Shown: one piece after another, positions 8,667 through 16,625 of the stretch
How the letters are laid out: each line of letters opens with the position of its first letter
Position numbering within the stretch: the stretch's first letter is position 1
Origin: Thermococcus gammatolerans EJ3
Lineage (GTDB): Archaea > Methanobacteriota_B > Thermococci > Thermococcales > Thermococcaceae
Reading direction: 5' to 3'
Length of the DNA stretch: 64,000 bases
NCBI RefSeq assembly: GCF_000022365.1
Contig: NC_012804.1
Span: forward strand, 1,364,001 to 1,428,000
Position numbers and translations under genes: made by a program
The notes under the pieces: generated by a model
What the model was told of the DNA's origin: nothing
What the model saw: only the letters and a program-made list of their open reading frames with translations
The model's database searches: none

Positions 8667-9689
8667 ATGAAACTTGTAACCGGAAAGCACTGGGAGGCCT
8701 TCGCCGACGAAAACTCGCTCCTCTTCCCCGAGTACAGGAAGAACCGTGACGAGCTGATTGGCTTCGTGGGCTCACTGAAGGGAGACGAGACCATCGTGAC
8801 TGCCAGTTTAGAGCTGATAGACCTTATCACAAACCGCTTCAGGAAGGGCGAGGAGAACGTTCTAATTTACTCGGACACGGGCAAGATCTTAACCCTGAAG
8901 GAAGTCTACGAGCTTAGGAAGTACCTCGACTTTGACGTGAGAGGGGGTTTCTCGGGAGAAAGGGCTAAAGTGAGCATACTCTTCGTCGAGGGGAAGACCG
9001 ACGCCAAGTTCTTCAAGGCCGTTTTCAAGAAGCTCTTCGAGTTCAGGGAGAGCCGAAATGCTCCACACCAGTTCCGCTTCATAGAGCGCGTCTTTGAGCG
9101 CGACAACTTCGACCTTCTGAAGAGGGAATCGGACGGAGTTTACCTCGCCGTTATCCCGAGCGAGGGCAACTCGGGGGTAGTTAGAAACCTCGGAAACTTC
9201 CTCAGAGCTATGAAAGTCTTTGACTTCAGCGTTGACAGGGTTGGCGTTGCAATTGACATAGACGAGAGCAGGGAAAGCGCCCTCGCTTCGATAGCTGGGA
9301 AGCTCTCGGGCTTTGAGCAGGGAACGACCGCTATGGGCTACCTCGTTGGAAACACCGAGGTAATTCCGCTCGTTATTGGACTGCCCTTCGAGGACGAGCT
9401 GATAGAGTGGAAGAAGCCGACGGTTGAAGATTTGATGCTCCACCTCATCGAGCGCGAGGGGCTACTTAATAAGGTACGGCCGGGCATTAAAGCGCTCAAC
9501 GGAAGCCTCGGGAGAAAGCTCAAGCCCAAGGAAGTGATGTACTTAGCGCTTTCTGCATACGGCCACTGGGGCAACCTCGAGGGCTTTTACGAGCTGTTCG
9601 TCATGCGCTCCCGCTTCAGGAACATTAAAGCCGTCCTGAGGGAAGCCGGGCTTATGGAGGGGCTGAGATATCTTGCATTCATGCCCTAG
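8667..9689 (+). CDS. TOPRIM-like domain protein, possible nuclease/primase-fold
   Basis: 340 residues. The ATG follows the stop of the upstream membrane gene directly, so the two are translationally coupled. A central VSILFVEGKTDAKFFKAVF segment (about residues 103-121) and VGVAIDIDESRES (about 193-205) match the Glu and DxD elements of a TOPRIM fold, as found in OLD-type nucleases and DUF3226-like proteins. The N-terminal part has no recognised motif; the C-terminal part is helical. By fold it could act on nucleic acid, but no partner helicase or ATPase is adjacent. It is not the usual length of DnaG or RNase M5. Function is inferred only from the motif. Confidence 0.6.
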   Translation: MKLVTGKHWEAFADENSLLFPEYRKNRDELIGFVGSLKGDETIVTASLELIDLITNRFRKGEENVLIYSDTGKILTLKEVYELRKYLDFDVRGGFSGERAKVSILFVEGKTDAKFFKAVFKKLFEFRESRNAPHQFRFIERVFERDNFDLLKRESDGVYLAVIPSEGNSGVVRNLGNFLRAMKVFDFSVDRVGVAIDIDESRESALASIAGKLSGFEQGTTAMGYLVGNTEVIPLVIGLPFEDELIEWKKPTVEDLMLHLIEREGLLNKVRPGIKALNGSLGRKLKPKEVMYLALSAYGHWGNLEGFYELFVMRSRFRNIKAVLREAGLMEGLRYLAFMP

Positions 9690-9745
9690 TTTTCGGATTT
9701 ATTTGGCGGATTACTGAGAACGGTAACGTAATTGGAAAGGGGTTG

Positions 9746-10921
9746 TTATCCCCCAATGCGAAACGCAACAAGGGGAACGCCGTGATATTTCCCCTGAGCT
9801 TTGGATAGTCCTTCAAAGACCGGGTGGCACGAACCTCTCTCACCGTAAAGGTCGAGGGTGAAGGTGAAGGCGCTCATGTTACCGCTTTTGTACTTCACGT
9901 CAATGGAGAAGTTCCCAGGCCAAACGCCGGGAATTGCTCCTTCTGAAGACAGGGCTGAGACAAAACCGGAGGCATCAATTGAGAAATAATCACTGGGAAG
10001 CTCGTTCAGCGAGAACTGGTAGTATGGATACGTGATGGTATCTGAGGTGTATCTGCCCGCGAGCTTCCACGAACTAACCGGGGCGGGCATTACGTTGGGC
10101 GGCCTCTCGTGTCCCCACGAAAGCGAGGCGGGTTCGAAGCCCTTTACGAAGACGTACTCCTCGTAAAAATTGCCACCGTTTACGTGCACACTCCAGCGTT
10201 CGTACCTGTAGATAAAGTTCATCCAGACGTACACGCTTTCACCGCGGCCAAAAGCCGCGTGGGAAACACTACCCCCACGGGGGCTGTAGAGGTAGATCGT
10301 CCCGACCTTCATCAATTCGCCGTTGAGGAAGACGTAAACTCCGAATCCAACGCGCGCGTTTTGGAGATAACCCCAGGTCACCTGCCCCCAGCTGTTGCGG
10401 TCAAAGTTTAGAACCTCCGCAACGACCGCTGGGATAGTTCTTTCTTCCGAGTTTTCCAAGATCTCGTAGACATCATCTGAGCTGGAAGTACGGGAAGTGC
10501 CTCCACTCTGCCCAAGCGACGCGTTAACCTGCGAAAGCCGCCTATAGCTTGGGACGATCGTTATTTTTGAAGAGCGGGCCTTTTCTCCCAGAGAGATCCC
10601 GTGAACGGCAACTTTACCGCCCCGCACAACGGTCAGCACGATGAAGGGCTCGCCTCCGTAGGATCTCCTCTCTACCACCTCTCCCCATGCTCTTCTCAGC
10701 CCTGATACGTCCAGATAAACGGTTTCTCCCTCAATCGAGAGGGGCCGAATTTCCCTAAAGCCATCGGGATAGAGGGCCTTAACAAGAATTCTCGCCCCCG
10801 TAGAATTCCGAATCTCAATCGCCACGACCTCCGAGGGGGACGAGTGAGCGTGAAGTGCTATCACAAGAACCCCCAACACGGCGAGGATCGTCGTCAACAG
10901 TACAATTGCCTTACCCTTCAT
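9746..10921 (-). CDS. Secreted protein of unknown function with N-terminal anchor
   Basis: Start at the ATG at 10921, with AGTGAT just upstream, rather than the in-frame GTG three codons earlier; a TATA-like gttaaatatc lies about 40 nt before. 391 residues: a signal/anchor (GKAIVLLTTILAVLGVLVIA), a beta-rich domain (ILVKALYPDGFREIRPLSIE), a Ser/Thr-rich linker (GQSGGTSRTSSSDD) and a second beta-rich domain rich in Tyr/Trp/Asn (VGFGVYVFLNGELMKVGTIY). The order signal, small domain, linker, aromatic-rich domain parallels the split protein at 4245-5818. No enzyme motif is visible. Probably a surface protein; function unknown. Confidence 0.7.
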   Translation of the reverse strand: MKGKAIVLLTTILAVLGVLVIALHAHSSPSEVVAIEIRNSTGARILVKALYPDGFREIRPLSIEGETVYLDVSGLRRAWGEVVERRSYGGEPFIVLTVVRGGKVAVHGISLGEKARSSKITIVPSYRRLSQVNASLGQSGGTSRTSSSDDVYEILENSEERTIPAVVAEVLNFDRNSWGQVTWGYLQNARVGFGVYVFLNGELMKVGTIYLYSPRGGSVSHAAFGRGESVYVWMNFIYRYERWSVHVNGGNFYEEYVFVKGFEPASLSWGHERPPNVMPAPVSSWKLAGRYTSDTITYPYYQFSLNELPSDYFSIDASGFVSALSSEGAIPGVWPGNFSIDVKYKSGNMSAFTFTLDLYGERGSCHPVFEGLSKAQGKYHGVPLVAFRIGG

Positions 10922-11118
10922 GGGAATCACTAAAACAATGTATGCTCATCATGATATTTAACAATTGCCATTCATAGCTAGTATTCTGTGCAAGCATACT
11001 ACCCTTTCAACGGCACAGTGTAGCCAGCAAAGCTCCGCTGGAGCTATTTATGGTTTGGGGCATTAAGGCCGCTTGGAGTTTATGAATCACACAAAAACAT
11101 AATCACTGAATTAAATAA

Positions 11119-11601
11119 TTATCGAGGCCAAACCCCAAGCAGGAACTTCCAGAGGGGGACGACCCTTATCTTCCTCCCATCAGACTCAACGATGCCCTCT
11201 TCGTCAAGGGTCACAACGGTGAGGTTCTTGCAGTTGAGCGTTTTGGACGCGCGGGTAAGGGCCAAAATCTCGCGTTCCCTGGCATCTTCGAGGCTTAGGG
11301 TGACCTGAATCAGTTCAACGACCCTCCCGGATTCAGAAACCACGAAATCAACCTCCTTCTCGCCGGAGCCGCCATAGTAGTGAATCCCCATGATGAGAGG
11401 ATTGGTGTAGTGCTTCCTCCTGAGTAGCTCAAGGAAGACCGCGTTTTCCATGTCCCTTCCGGCCTCTTTACGCGAGAAGAGGGCAAGGCCAGTGTCCACT
11501 AGGTAGACCTTCTTCGGCGCCCTGAGGGATTCCTTCTCGGAGCGGGCGAACCTGGGGAGGAAGAAAACGAAGAACAAGTCTTCAAAACAACGAGAGAACA
11601 T
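11119..11601 (-). pseudogene. C-terminal remnant of a DUF4143-type AAA ATPase
   Basis: 160 codons in frame, matching only the end of archaeal ATPases with a DUF4143/PD-(D/E)xK-like tail: KKVYLVDTGLALF, ENAVFLELLRRKHY, the nuclease-fold pair EVDFVV and VELIQVT, then LTVVTLDEEG near the end. Full-length relatives are about 400-480 residues with an N-terminal Walker A, which is absent here. The reading frame starts exactly at the stop of the phosphofructokinase gene (TGATG overlap), so the 5' part seems to have been deleted against that gene. Translation is possible by coupling, but loss of the ATPase makes normal function unlikely. Confidence 0.65.
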
Positions 11602-12983
11602 CAGAGCGCGCCCTTCTCCTTCAACAACGCGAGGTAGCTCGTGAAGGCTCCCGTCGAGATTGTATCGCCGAGGCCGACCGTCGAAACCGGGTTCTCCACG
11701 AGCCTCGTCGGAATTATCACAACCTTGTACTCCCTCGTGCGGAGCCGTCTCTTGGCCTCCTCAAAGCGGAGCTTGACGTACTCTCCACGCTCGTTGTAGG
11801 GGACACTCAGGCCAACCTTGAAGTCCTCGGGCGAGCGGATGTCGCCAAGCGAGGCCCTCGCCGCCGCTAAGGTCGTCGCCAGCTCAAGGCTCTTCCTGAG
11901 CTCCTCCTCGCTCAACGGATTGTCGGCGTGGGTGATGTACATGAGGTAATAAATCGTGTGAATCTGCAGAACTTCGAGGTTCATCTCGTCTATGAGGATT
12001 TTTCCACCCAAGACGGTGTCCTCGATGCGGTTGTAAGTGAATATCCTGTCGGCGAGCTTGGAGTAGCCAAGGGCACTCAGGACGTAAGCTATCTCCGACT
12101 CGTCCATGCCAACGCTGTCCACGAGCGGGAAGAGGTTGTAGATGACCTTCTTCCTGAGTTCCCTGCTCTGTATCGAGGCGAACTCAAGGTGAACCTTGAC
12201 GTCCTTCTCACGCTTGAGCAGGAGGATGTCCTTCTTGGCCTCCCTTAGATAATAGTTCGCGTCCTTTCCGTCGGAATAGCGAAGTCTTATCCCCTGGTAG
12301 CCCGAGAGGATTGCGCCGTCAACCTGGAGGCCGATTTCGGAAAGGAAGGGCTTCAGCTCCGGCCTAGTGTAAACCCTTATGCTCTCGAAGCGGGCAGAAA
12401 CTATGAAGCGGCCCGAATAGGGGACGGTAATCGTCTCGTCGCCAAGCTTGAACCTCATCCCCGCGCGGAACTCAAAAATCCGGTTAACCTTGACCGGGTC
12501 GTTCTCGCGGTAGGCCTCGTGGGGATGCTTCAGAACGAGCTTTCCGTTCTCGACTACGGGATAGAAGAGATTCTTTTTTGGTACGAACATCTCCGCCTGT
12601 CTCCTCGCGAGGTGGGGCGTGTAAACGATTACCTTCCTGAAGTCGAGGTTGGCTAAGAGGTTCGCTATTATTCCCGCCTGACCTCCGATTCTCTCAACGT
12701 CGTACTTAAAGTGGCTATCAAACCAGCTCTGGAGCTCCTCGTTGACGAGGGGAACCGCCATCGGCTTTCCAGTCTTGAGGGCGTGAACGAGCCTCGCGAC
12801 GAAGTCTATCGGCTCGTTTATCTCCCTGGGGTACTCGTCCATTCTCCTCCTGACGGCCTCGGCACCGAACTCGTCGATGAGACCCTGAACTATCTCACCC
12901 GTGAGATAGACTATTGCATCAACGTTAGCGTTGTAGGCTGTGAAAATCGATAGCTTCCTTGCCTCGTCGAGGAGCTCCATCAT
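11601..12983 (-). CDS. pfkC: ADP-dependent phosphofructokinase
   Basis: 460 residues matching the archaeal ADP-dependent sugar kinase family: TAYNANVDAIVYLTGEIVQ near the N-terminus (sugar binding), FERIGGQAGIIANL-like ERIGGQAGIIANLLANL near 97, VDGAILSGYQGIR, SVGMDESEIAYVL, and the C-terminal STVGLGDTIS with the catalytic Asp. Close residue matches to the P. furiosus enzyme (YPREINEPIDFVARLVHALK) point to phosphofructokinase rather than glucokinase. It phosphorylates fructose 6-phosphate with ADP as donor in the modified Embden-Meyerhof pathway. The start at 12983 follows GGGTGATA. TATA-like ttttaaga lies near 13017-13027 and two palindromes resembling the Thermococcales glycolytic motif flank it. 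Confidence 0.95.
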   Translation of the reverse strand: MMELLDEARKLSIFTAYNANVDAIVYLTGEIVQGLIDEFGAEAVRRRMDEYPREINEPIDFVARLVHALKTGKPMAVPLVNEELQSWFDSHFKYDVERIGGQAGIIANLLANLDFRKVIVYTPHLARRQAEMFVPKKNLFYPVVENGKLVLKHPHEAYRENDPVKVNRIFEFRAGMRFKLGDETITVPYSGRFIVSARFESIRVYTRPELKPFLSEIGLQVDGAILSGYQGIRLRYSDGKDANYYLREAKKDILLLKREKDVKVHLEFASIQSRELRKKVIYNLFPLVDSVGMDESEIAYVLSALGYSKLADRIFTYNRIEDTVLGGKILIDEMNLEVLQIHTIYYLMYITHADNPLSEEELRKSLELATTLAAARASLGDIRSPEDFKVGLSVPYNERGEYVKLRFEEAKRRLRTREYKVVIIPTRLVENPVSTVGLGDTISTGAFTSYLALLKEKGAL

Positions 12984-12987
12984 TATG

Positions 12988-13004
12988 TATCACCCTCAGT
13001 GAGT
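12988..13004. promoter_or_regulatory. Candidate Thermococcales glycolytic motif between TATA and start of the phosphofructokinase gene
   Basis: TATCAC-N5-GTGAGT matches the published consensus TATCAC-N5-GTGATA in 10 of 12 defined bases. It lies downstream of the TATA box and overlaps the ribosome-binding site of the phosphofructokinase gene, the position expected for repression of a glycolytic gene by the TrmB-like regulator Tgr. Because one half coincides with a GGTGATA ribosome-binding site, part of the match may be fortuitous. Confidence 0.4.
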
Positions 13005-13041
13005 AGCAAGTTCAAAATCTTAAAAGGGTTTCGGGGAGTGT

Positions 13042-13058
13042 TATCACCTCCCGTGTTC
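13042..13058. promoter_or_regulatory. Second glycolytic-motif-like palindrome in the divergent promoter region
   Basis: TATCAC-N5-GTGTTC, 10 of 12 consensus bases, lies between the TATA boxes of the phosphofructokinase gene (leftward) and of the protease operon (rightward; tcttaaaag, 13066-13074). If real it could link expression of the secreted-protease locus to sugar status; weak on its own. Confidence 0.3.
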
Positions 13059-13116
13059 AGGTAAATCTTAAAAGCACGTACACGTAATTATCCTGTTGAA
13101 TTTTGAGGTGATGAAC

Positions 13117-13266
13117 ATGGGAAAAAGAAGAGCCGTTACGTCGATGGCTGTGGCCCTTCTCCTACTCATGAGCGTGGGGGACCGTTGCGCTTTTGGAGCC
13201 ACAGCCAAAGCCGGACCTAATCCAGGACATGCCGAGGCCCGTGATAACGGGAATGAGGGTGCATAA
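13117..13266 (+). CDS. Signal-peptide frame of the metalloprotease gene, cut off by a frameshift
   Basis: An ATG at 13117 preceded by AGGTGAT opens a 49-codon frame that begins MGKRRAVTSMAVALLLLMSV, a classic signal peptide. After five G at 13176-13180 it continues as unconvincing sequence to a stop at 13266. Removing one G joins it smoothly to the long protease frame (...SVGTVALLEPQPKPD). A TATA box at 13066-13074 fits this start. The long frame has only a TTG at 13193 and no ribosome-binding site, so this is most likely the true 5' end of the protease gene. Confidence 0.65.
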   Translation: MGKRRAVTSMAVALLLLMSVGDRCAFGATAKAGPNPGHAEARDNGNEGA

Positions 13267-15715
13267 AACCGTCTGCAACGGAAAAGCAACCATAGACGTC
13301 ACGGTGAACAACTATGGATGGACCACCGCCGTGGGCACCCTGAAGGCCTACGTCGATGGAAACGCCGGGAACAGCGTGGGCATTGAAGTTGACCCCTACC
13401 ACCCGGAGACCTATACACTCACCGCCCCCGCGGAGCCGGGCGAGCACACCGTTAAGGTCGTTCTCACATATCCGGGAGGGAGTGATTCAATGAACAAAAC
13501 GGTGACACTCCTCAGGGATTCGGACTGCGAGTACCTCAGCGATCAGGAGGAATACGATTACGGAACAAATCCAAACGATCCAGACACGGACGACGATGGT
13601 GTCATAGACTCCAAGGATATGAACCCCCTTGGCGACTACAGGATAAAGATCTACATCCTCAGGGCGAGGGCGCTGGACGACGTTGACAGCGCTTTGGTTG
13701 GCCACAACCCCGCGGACATGAACCTTACCCTCACAGTAAACGGACAGACAAGGACGCTCTTCCTCACAAACGACCAGGACGACAAGGAAAATAAAATCCT
13801 CCCAACAGACGATCCCCTCCTCAACCTTGAGGACTACGCGATAGCCAAAGCCACTTTCGACGTCCCGGACGATAAGGTTTTCATCCCGATAACTTTCCAC
13901 CTTTATGACAAAGAGGGCAATAAAAAGGGAGAGGACATTGACATCTCCCCCGGCCCCGGAACCGTTGCGAGAATAATGTACAACCTCAAAACCGGAACCT
14001 GGAGCGGCGACGATTATCCGGGGGACGAGGAGAGATACTTCGGCTACGGCCACCTGAGCGGCTGCGGCGACGGCTCGTGCGGCGTTTCTTCCCACGATCC
14101 GAAAAAAGACCTCAAGGTCTACGTCAAGTACGAGAGCATCCTGGAAGAGAAAGGAATCAAGGGCGAGATCCTCAACATCACAACCATCCAGGATGTCAAA
14201 GAAGTCAGGGTAGGGGGCGGAAAAGGAGTGCTTTCAATATCCAGGCCGGGTAGCGTTAAAATAGCCACGGTAAGGCTCGAAAACGGCAGTGTGGTTAACG
14301 TCACCCTCGTCAACACCTACAACGCGAAAGTCCTCAGGGTAAATCCGATAAAGCCACCCCAAGGGCCGGACGCTTCTCTGGCCAGGGAAAACACAACCAC
14401 CGTGGAGTTGGTGGGCACGGCTCCGGATGAGCCGTTAAAGGGTGAAGTCGAGATAATCCCGATGGAAGGAGACCTCATTGATCCCGGCCTTGGGGAAGTC
14501 ATCACGTACTCCTCAAGGGAGGAGCACGACGGGGAGATCTGGTTCGTCATCGTGCCGGACGAGCCGGACGGGATACCCTTCTGGCGCGAGGTCGAGCTCA
14601 ACAAAGAGCTGGAAGCCAGCGGAATCTCAGAGAGGTTCGACCCGAGCGACGGCTATTACCTGCTGGAGACAAATTCGGGGGACTTCTGGTCCTGGCTTGA
14701 GCAGTTTTTGAAGTGGACGGACATAAATAACAAAGAGAAACTTGGGGACTACGATGGCGACGGTGTTCCGAACGCCGTCGAGGTCTTGATCGGGAAGGAT
14801 CCGGCGAAGAGGGATATACTCGGCATTGAGCTCACGGTGTCGGTGGAGTGGGACATGAGCGAGGAGGACAAGAGGAACTTAGCTTACAGCATCAGGAAAG
14901 CGAGTGATTTCGTCTACGACCACACGGACGGCTACGCGATGATAACCAGGGTTACGATCTGGGACGACAAGAAGAACTGGGATAAGGCTGATGTGAGGAT
15001 CTACAACACAGGCTGGCAAATTCTAATAATAAATGATGACCACTGGCCTTCCTCTTGGATTGGGGCATACTGGAACTCCACCTTGTTCATAGAGATGCCT
15101 AGAAGATTTTTCAGGTACTCCACAGATTCCAAAGGCGAAATGGGGAGTAGTAAGTGGGGTAAGACTTTAGGACATGAGATAGGTCATTATGTTTTCTGGT
15201 TTTGGGATGAGTATCAAGACTGGAACAGGCATAAATATAAGACTTGGTATACTACACAAATGGCACTATATTATCGGGGTGAAAGTGCATTCGATATAAG
15301 CAGAATTCTCTCCGATAAACTCCTAAGCATACATAGCGTTATGAATAATGAGTGGAAGTGGAGTGAACTGAGCACGCCAGGTGATTACAGTAGTTTTAAA
15401 GAGGATGCAATATACATATGGAGGACTTATTCCCACGCTTGGATTGTGGCAGGATATAAATCATGGGAGTACATGTTGCCAGAGCAATGGGGGAACTTAA
15501 CTCATAAAGACAAATGGCACTGTTCATCGTGGGAAGCGCTGTTTAAGTTCTTAACAGGATATGATAGGCCAGAATGGGTTAGAGGGCCATCCGTAGACAT
15601 TTGTATGGATCCGAATCTTGATGGCTCTTGCGACAAAGCGCTTCCACAAGATTACACTCCAAAAACCGGCCCGTACACTGGTGTTGGCTACTTTATGGAG
15701 GTGGTTTGGGGATGA
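13193..15715 (+). CDS. Large secreted zinc metalloprotease, CLCA-like HExxH...DEY motif, calcium repeats
   Basis: About 840 residues in this frame; its signal peptide is in another frame at 13117. Order: a CARDB-like beta domain (KATIDVTVNNYGWTTAVGTL), a DxDxDG calcium repeat (DPDTDDDGVIDSKDMNP), beta domains, a second calcium repeat (DYDGDGVPNAVEV, nt 14748-14787), then a catalytic region with LGHEIGHYVFWFWDEY (His codon at 15173). HExxH plus DEY at this spacing matches the protease motif of CLCA proteins. It should be an extracellular zinc endopeptidase. The 3' third (from about 15000) is clearly more A/T-rich than the 5' part. The last codons encode KTGPYTGVGYFMEVVWG, found again upstream of five downstream genes. 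Its stop overlaps the next start (ATGA). Confidence 0.8.
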   Translation: MEPQPKPDLIQDMPRPVITGMRVHKTVCNGKATIDVTVNNYGWTTAVGTLKAYVDGNAGNSVGIEVDPYHPETYTLTAPAEPGEHTVKVVLTYPGGSDSMNKTVTLLRDSDCEYLSDQEEYDYGTNPNDPDTDDDGVIDSKDMNPLGDYRIKIYILRARALDDVDSALVGHNPADMNLTLTVNGQTRTLFLTNDQDDKENKILPTDDPLLNLEDYAIAKATFDVPDDKVFIPITFHLYDKEGNKKGEDIDISPGPGTVARIMYNLKTGTWSGDDYPGDEERYFGYGHLSGCGDGSCGVSSHDPKKDLKVYVKYESILEEKGIKGEILNITTIQDVKEVRVGGGKGVLSISRPGSVKIATVRLENGSVVNVTLVNTYNAKVLRVNPIKPPQGPDASLARENTTTVELVGTAPDEPLKGEVEIIPMEGDLIDPGLGEVITYSSREEHDGEIWFVIVPDEPDGIPFWREVELNKELEASGISERFDPSDGYYLLETNSGDFWSWLEQFLKWTDINNKEKLGDYDGDGVPNAVEVLIGKDPAKRDILGIELTVSVEWDMSEEDKRNLAYSIRKASDFVYDHTDGYAMITRVTIWDDKKNWDKADVRIYNTGWQILIINDDHWPSSWIGAYWNSTLFIEMPRRFFRYSTDSKGEMGSSKWGKTLGHEIGHYVFWFWDEYQDWNRHKYKTWYTTQMALYYRGESAFDISRILSDKLLSIHSVMNNEWKWSELSTPGDYSSFKEDAIYIWRTYSHAWIVAGYKSWEYMLPEQWGNLTHKDKWHCSSWEALFKFLTGYDRPEWVRGPSVDICMDPNLDGSCDKALPQDYTPKTGPYTGVGYFMEVVWG
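15641..15715 (+). repeat. Protease-tail element, parent copy (in the protease gene)
   Basis: Encodes LPQDYTPKTG followed by PYTGVGYFMEVVWG and a stop. The end of this coding sequence holds GGAGGTG, the ribosome-binding site for the gene starting at 15712. Related copies occur at 21624, 22547, 23543, 24536 and 25506. Confidence 0.85.
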
Positions 15716-16620
15716 GGCGGAAGTTGTTTGCTCTCTTTCTTTTACTCACTCTCCTGCTCGGGTATTTGGCTTATTTGAACTCCCTCCCACTAGCAGTCAG
15801 AGCTTACAAACTCGCAAGAATCCCCAGCGACGAACAGTTAATAGCAGTTTACCACGACAAGGACTTCTGGCAGTTCGCGACTTATAACGAGAAGACTAAC
15901 ACGCTCAAGCTTTACACGGTTGAGCAATCATCTCCCCTCTGGCTGAAGAGGAGGAATGTAGAGAGCGTAAAAGCGCTGGTAAACTACACTCCCTTAGCTT
16001 TAGACTTAAAACTTCTCAAGAGCTATGAACCACACAGTAAAGCACTCCTCTTCAAAACCCTCGGCTGGAAATACGAAGAAGACATCAGCGGCTCATACTG
16101 GGCAAACCTGAGCGAAGTCATCCGGCCGGGAGAAAAATATTATCGGATTTACGGGCTCGGGAGCAGTTCTGGACTGTGGATTAAGTCAAAAGCCGTGTGC
16201 AGAAAAACCAACCTCGACATAGTATGCTACGGAACAGCGGGAACTAATGGGATTCTTGTGATCCCAGGATTTAAGGATAGTAAAATGCTGTGGGTAGTTG
16301 AAGGCATTAAGGGAAATCCCCAAGTGGCGTTCTTTTACCCTGGAGTGGTGCTCAAGAATGTGACAGAGGAGAACAAAGTGTTCACGTACTCCAGCGAAGA
16401 TAGGGAAGTAATTAAAAGCATTGTCCAAAAGCTTGAGGGGAAAAATCCCTCCTACTTGGAAGTATGGTTTTTAAGAAAAACCAAGTGCCCAGGCTACGGA
16501 CAAATTCTGACCAACAGGGGAGATTTCTGCGAGCTCTATGCTTGTTACAGCGGCAATTCAGCAAGCATAGAACTTGGAAACATCTCCTGCATTTCAAACC
16601 TCGAACTGAGAAACAGGTGA
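15712..16620 (+). CDS. Membrane-anchored cluster protein 1 (type A)
   Basis: 302 residues from the ATG at 15712, which overlaps the protease stop and has GGAGGTG upstream. N-terminal anchor RKLFALFLLLTLLLGYLAYL, then the type A signature RAYKLARIPSDEQLIAVYHD, FWQFATYN, NYTPLALDLKLL and ALLFKTLGWKY. The C-terminal half differs from other type A members: it is Cys-rich (VCRKTN...DIVCYG, TKCPGYG, DFCELYACYSG, NISCIS) and includes GILVIPGF and FFYPGVVL, variants of two motifs shared by the whole cluster. Its first 190 bp are nearly identical to the gene at 23581. As the gene coupled to the protease it is the best candidate for a dedicated partner or inhibitor. Function unknown. Confidence 0.8.
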   Translation: MRRKLFALFLLLTLLLGYLAYLNSLPLAVRAYKLARIPSDEQLIAVYHDKDFWQFATYNEKTNTLKLYTVEQSSPLWLKRRNVESVKALVNYTPLALDLKLLKSYEPHSKALLFKTLGWKYEEDISGSYWANLSEVIRPGEKYYRIYGLGSSSGLWIKSKAVCRKTNLDIVCYGTAGTNGILVIPGFKDSKMLWVVEGIKGNPQVAFFYPGVVLKNVTEENKVFTYSSEDREVIKSIVQKLEGKNPSYLEVWFLRKTKCPGYGQILTNRGDFCELYACYSGNSASIELGNISCISNLELRNR

Positions 16621-16625
16621 GGGAG

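Noticed and set aside
11031-11045. AGCTCC-GCT-GGAGCT hairpin as a terminator or regulator
   Set aside because: Exact but short, without a following T run and not near a start codon; nothing assigns a function.
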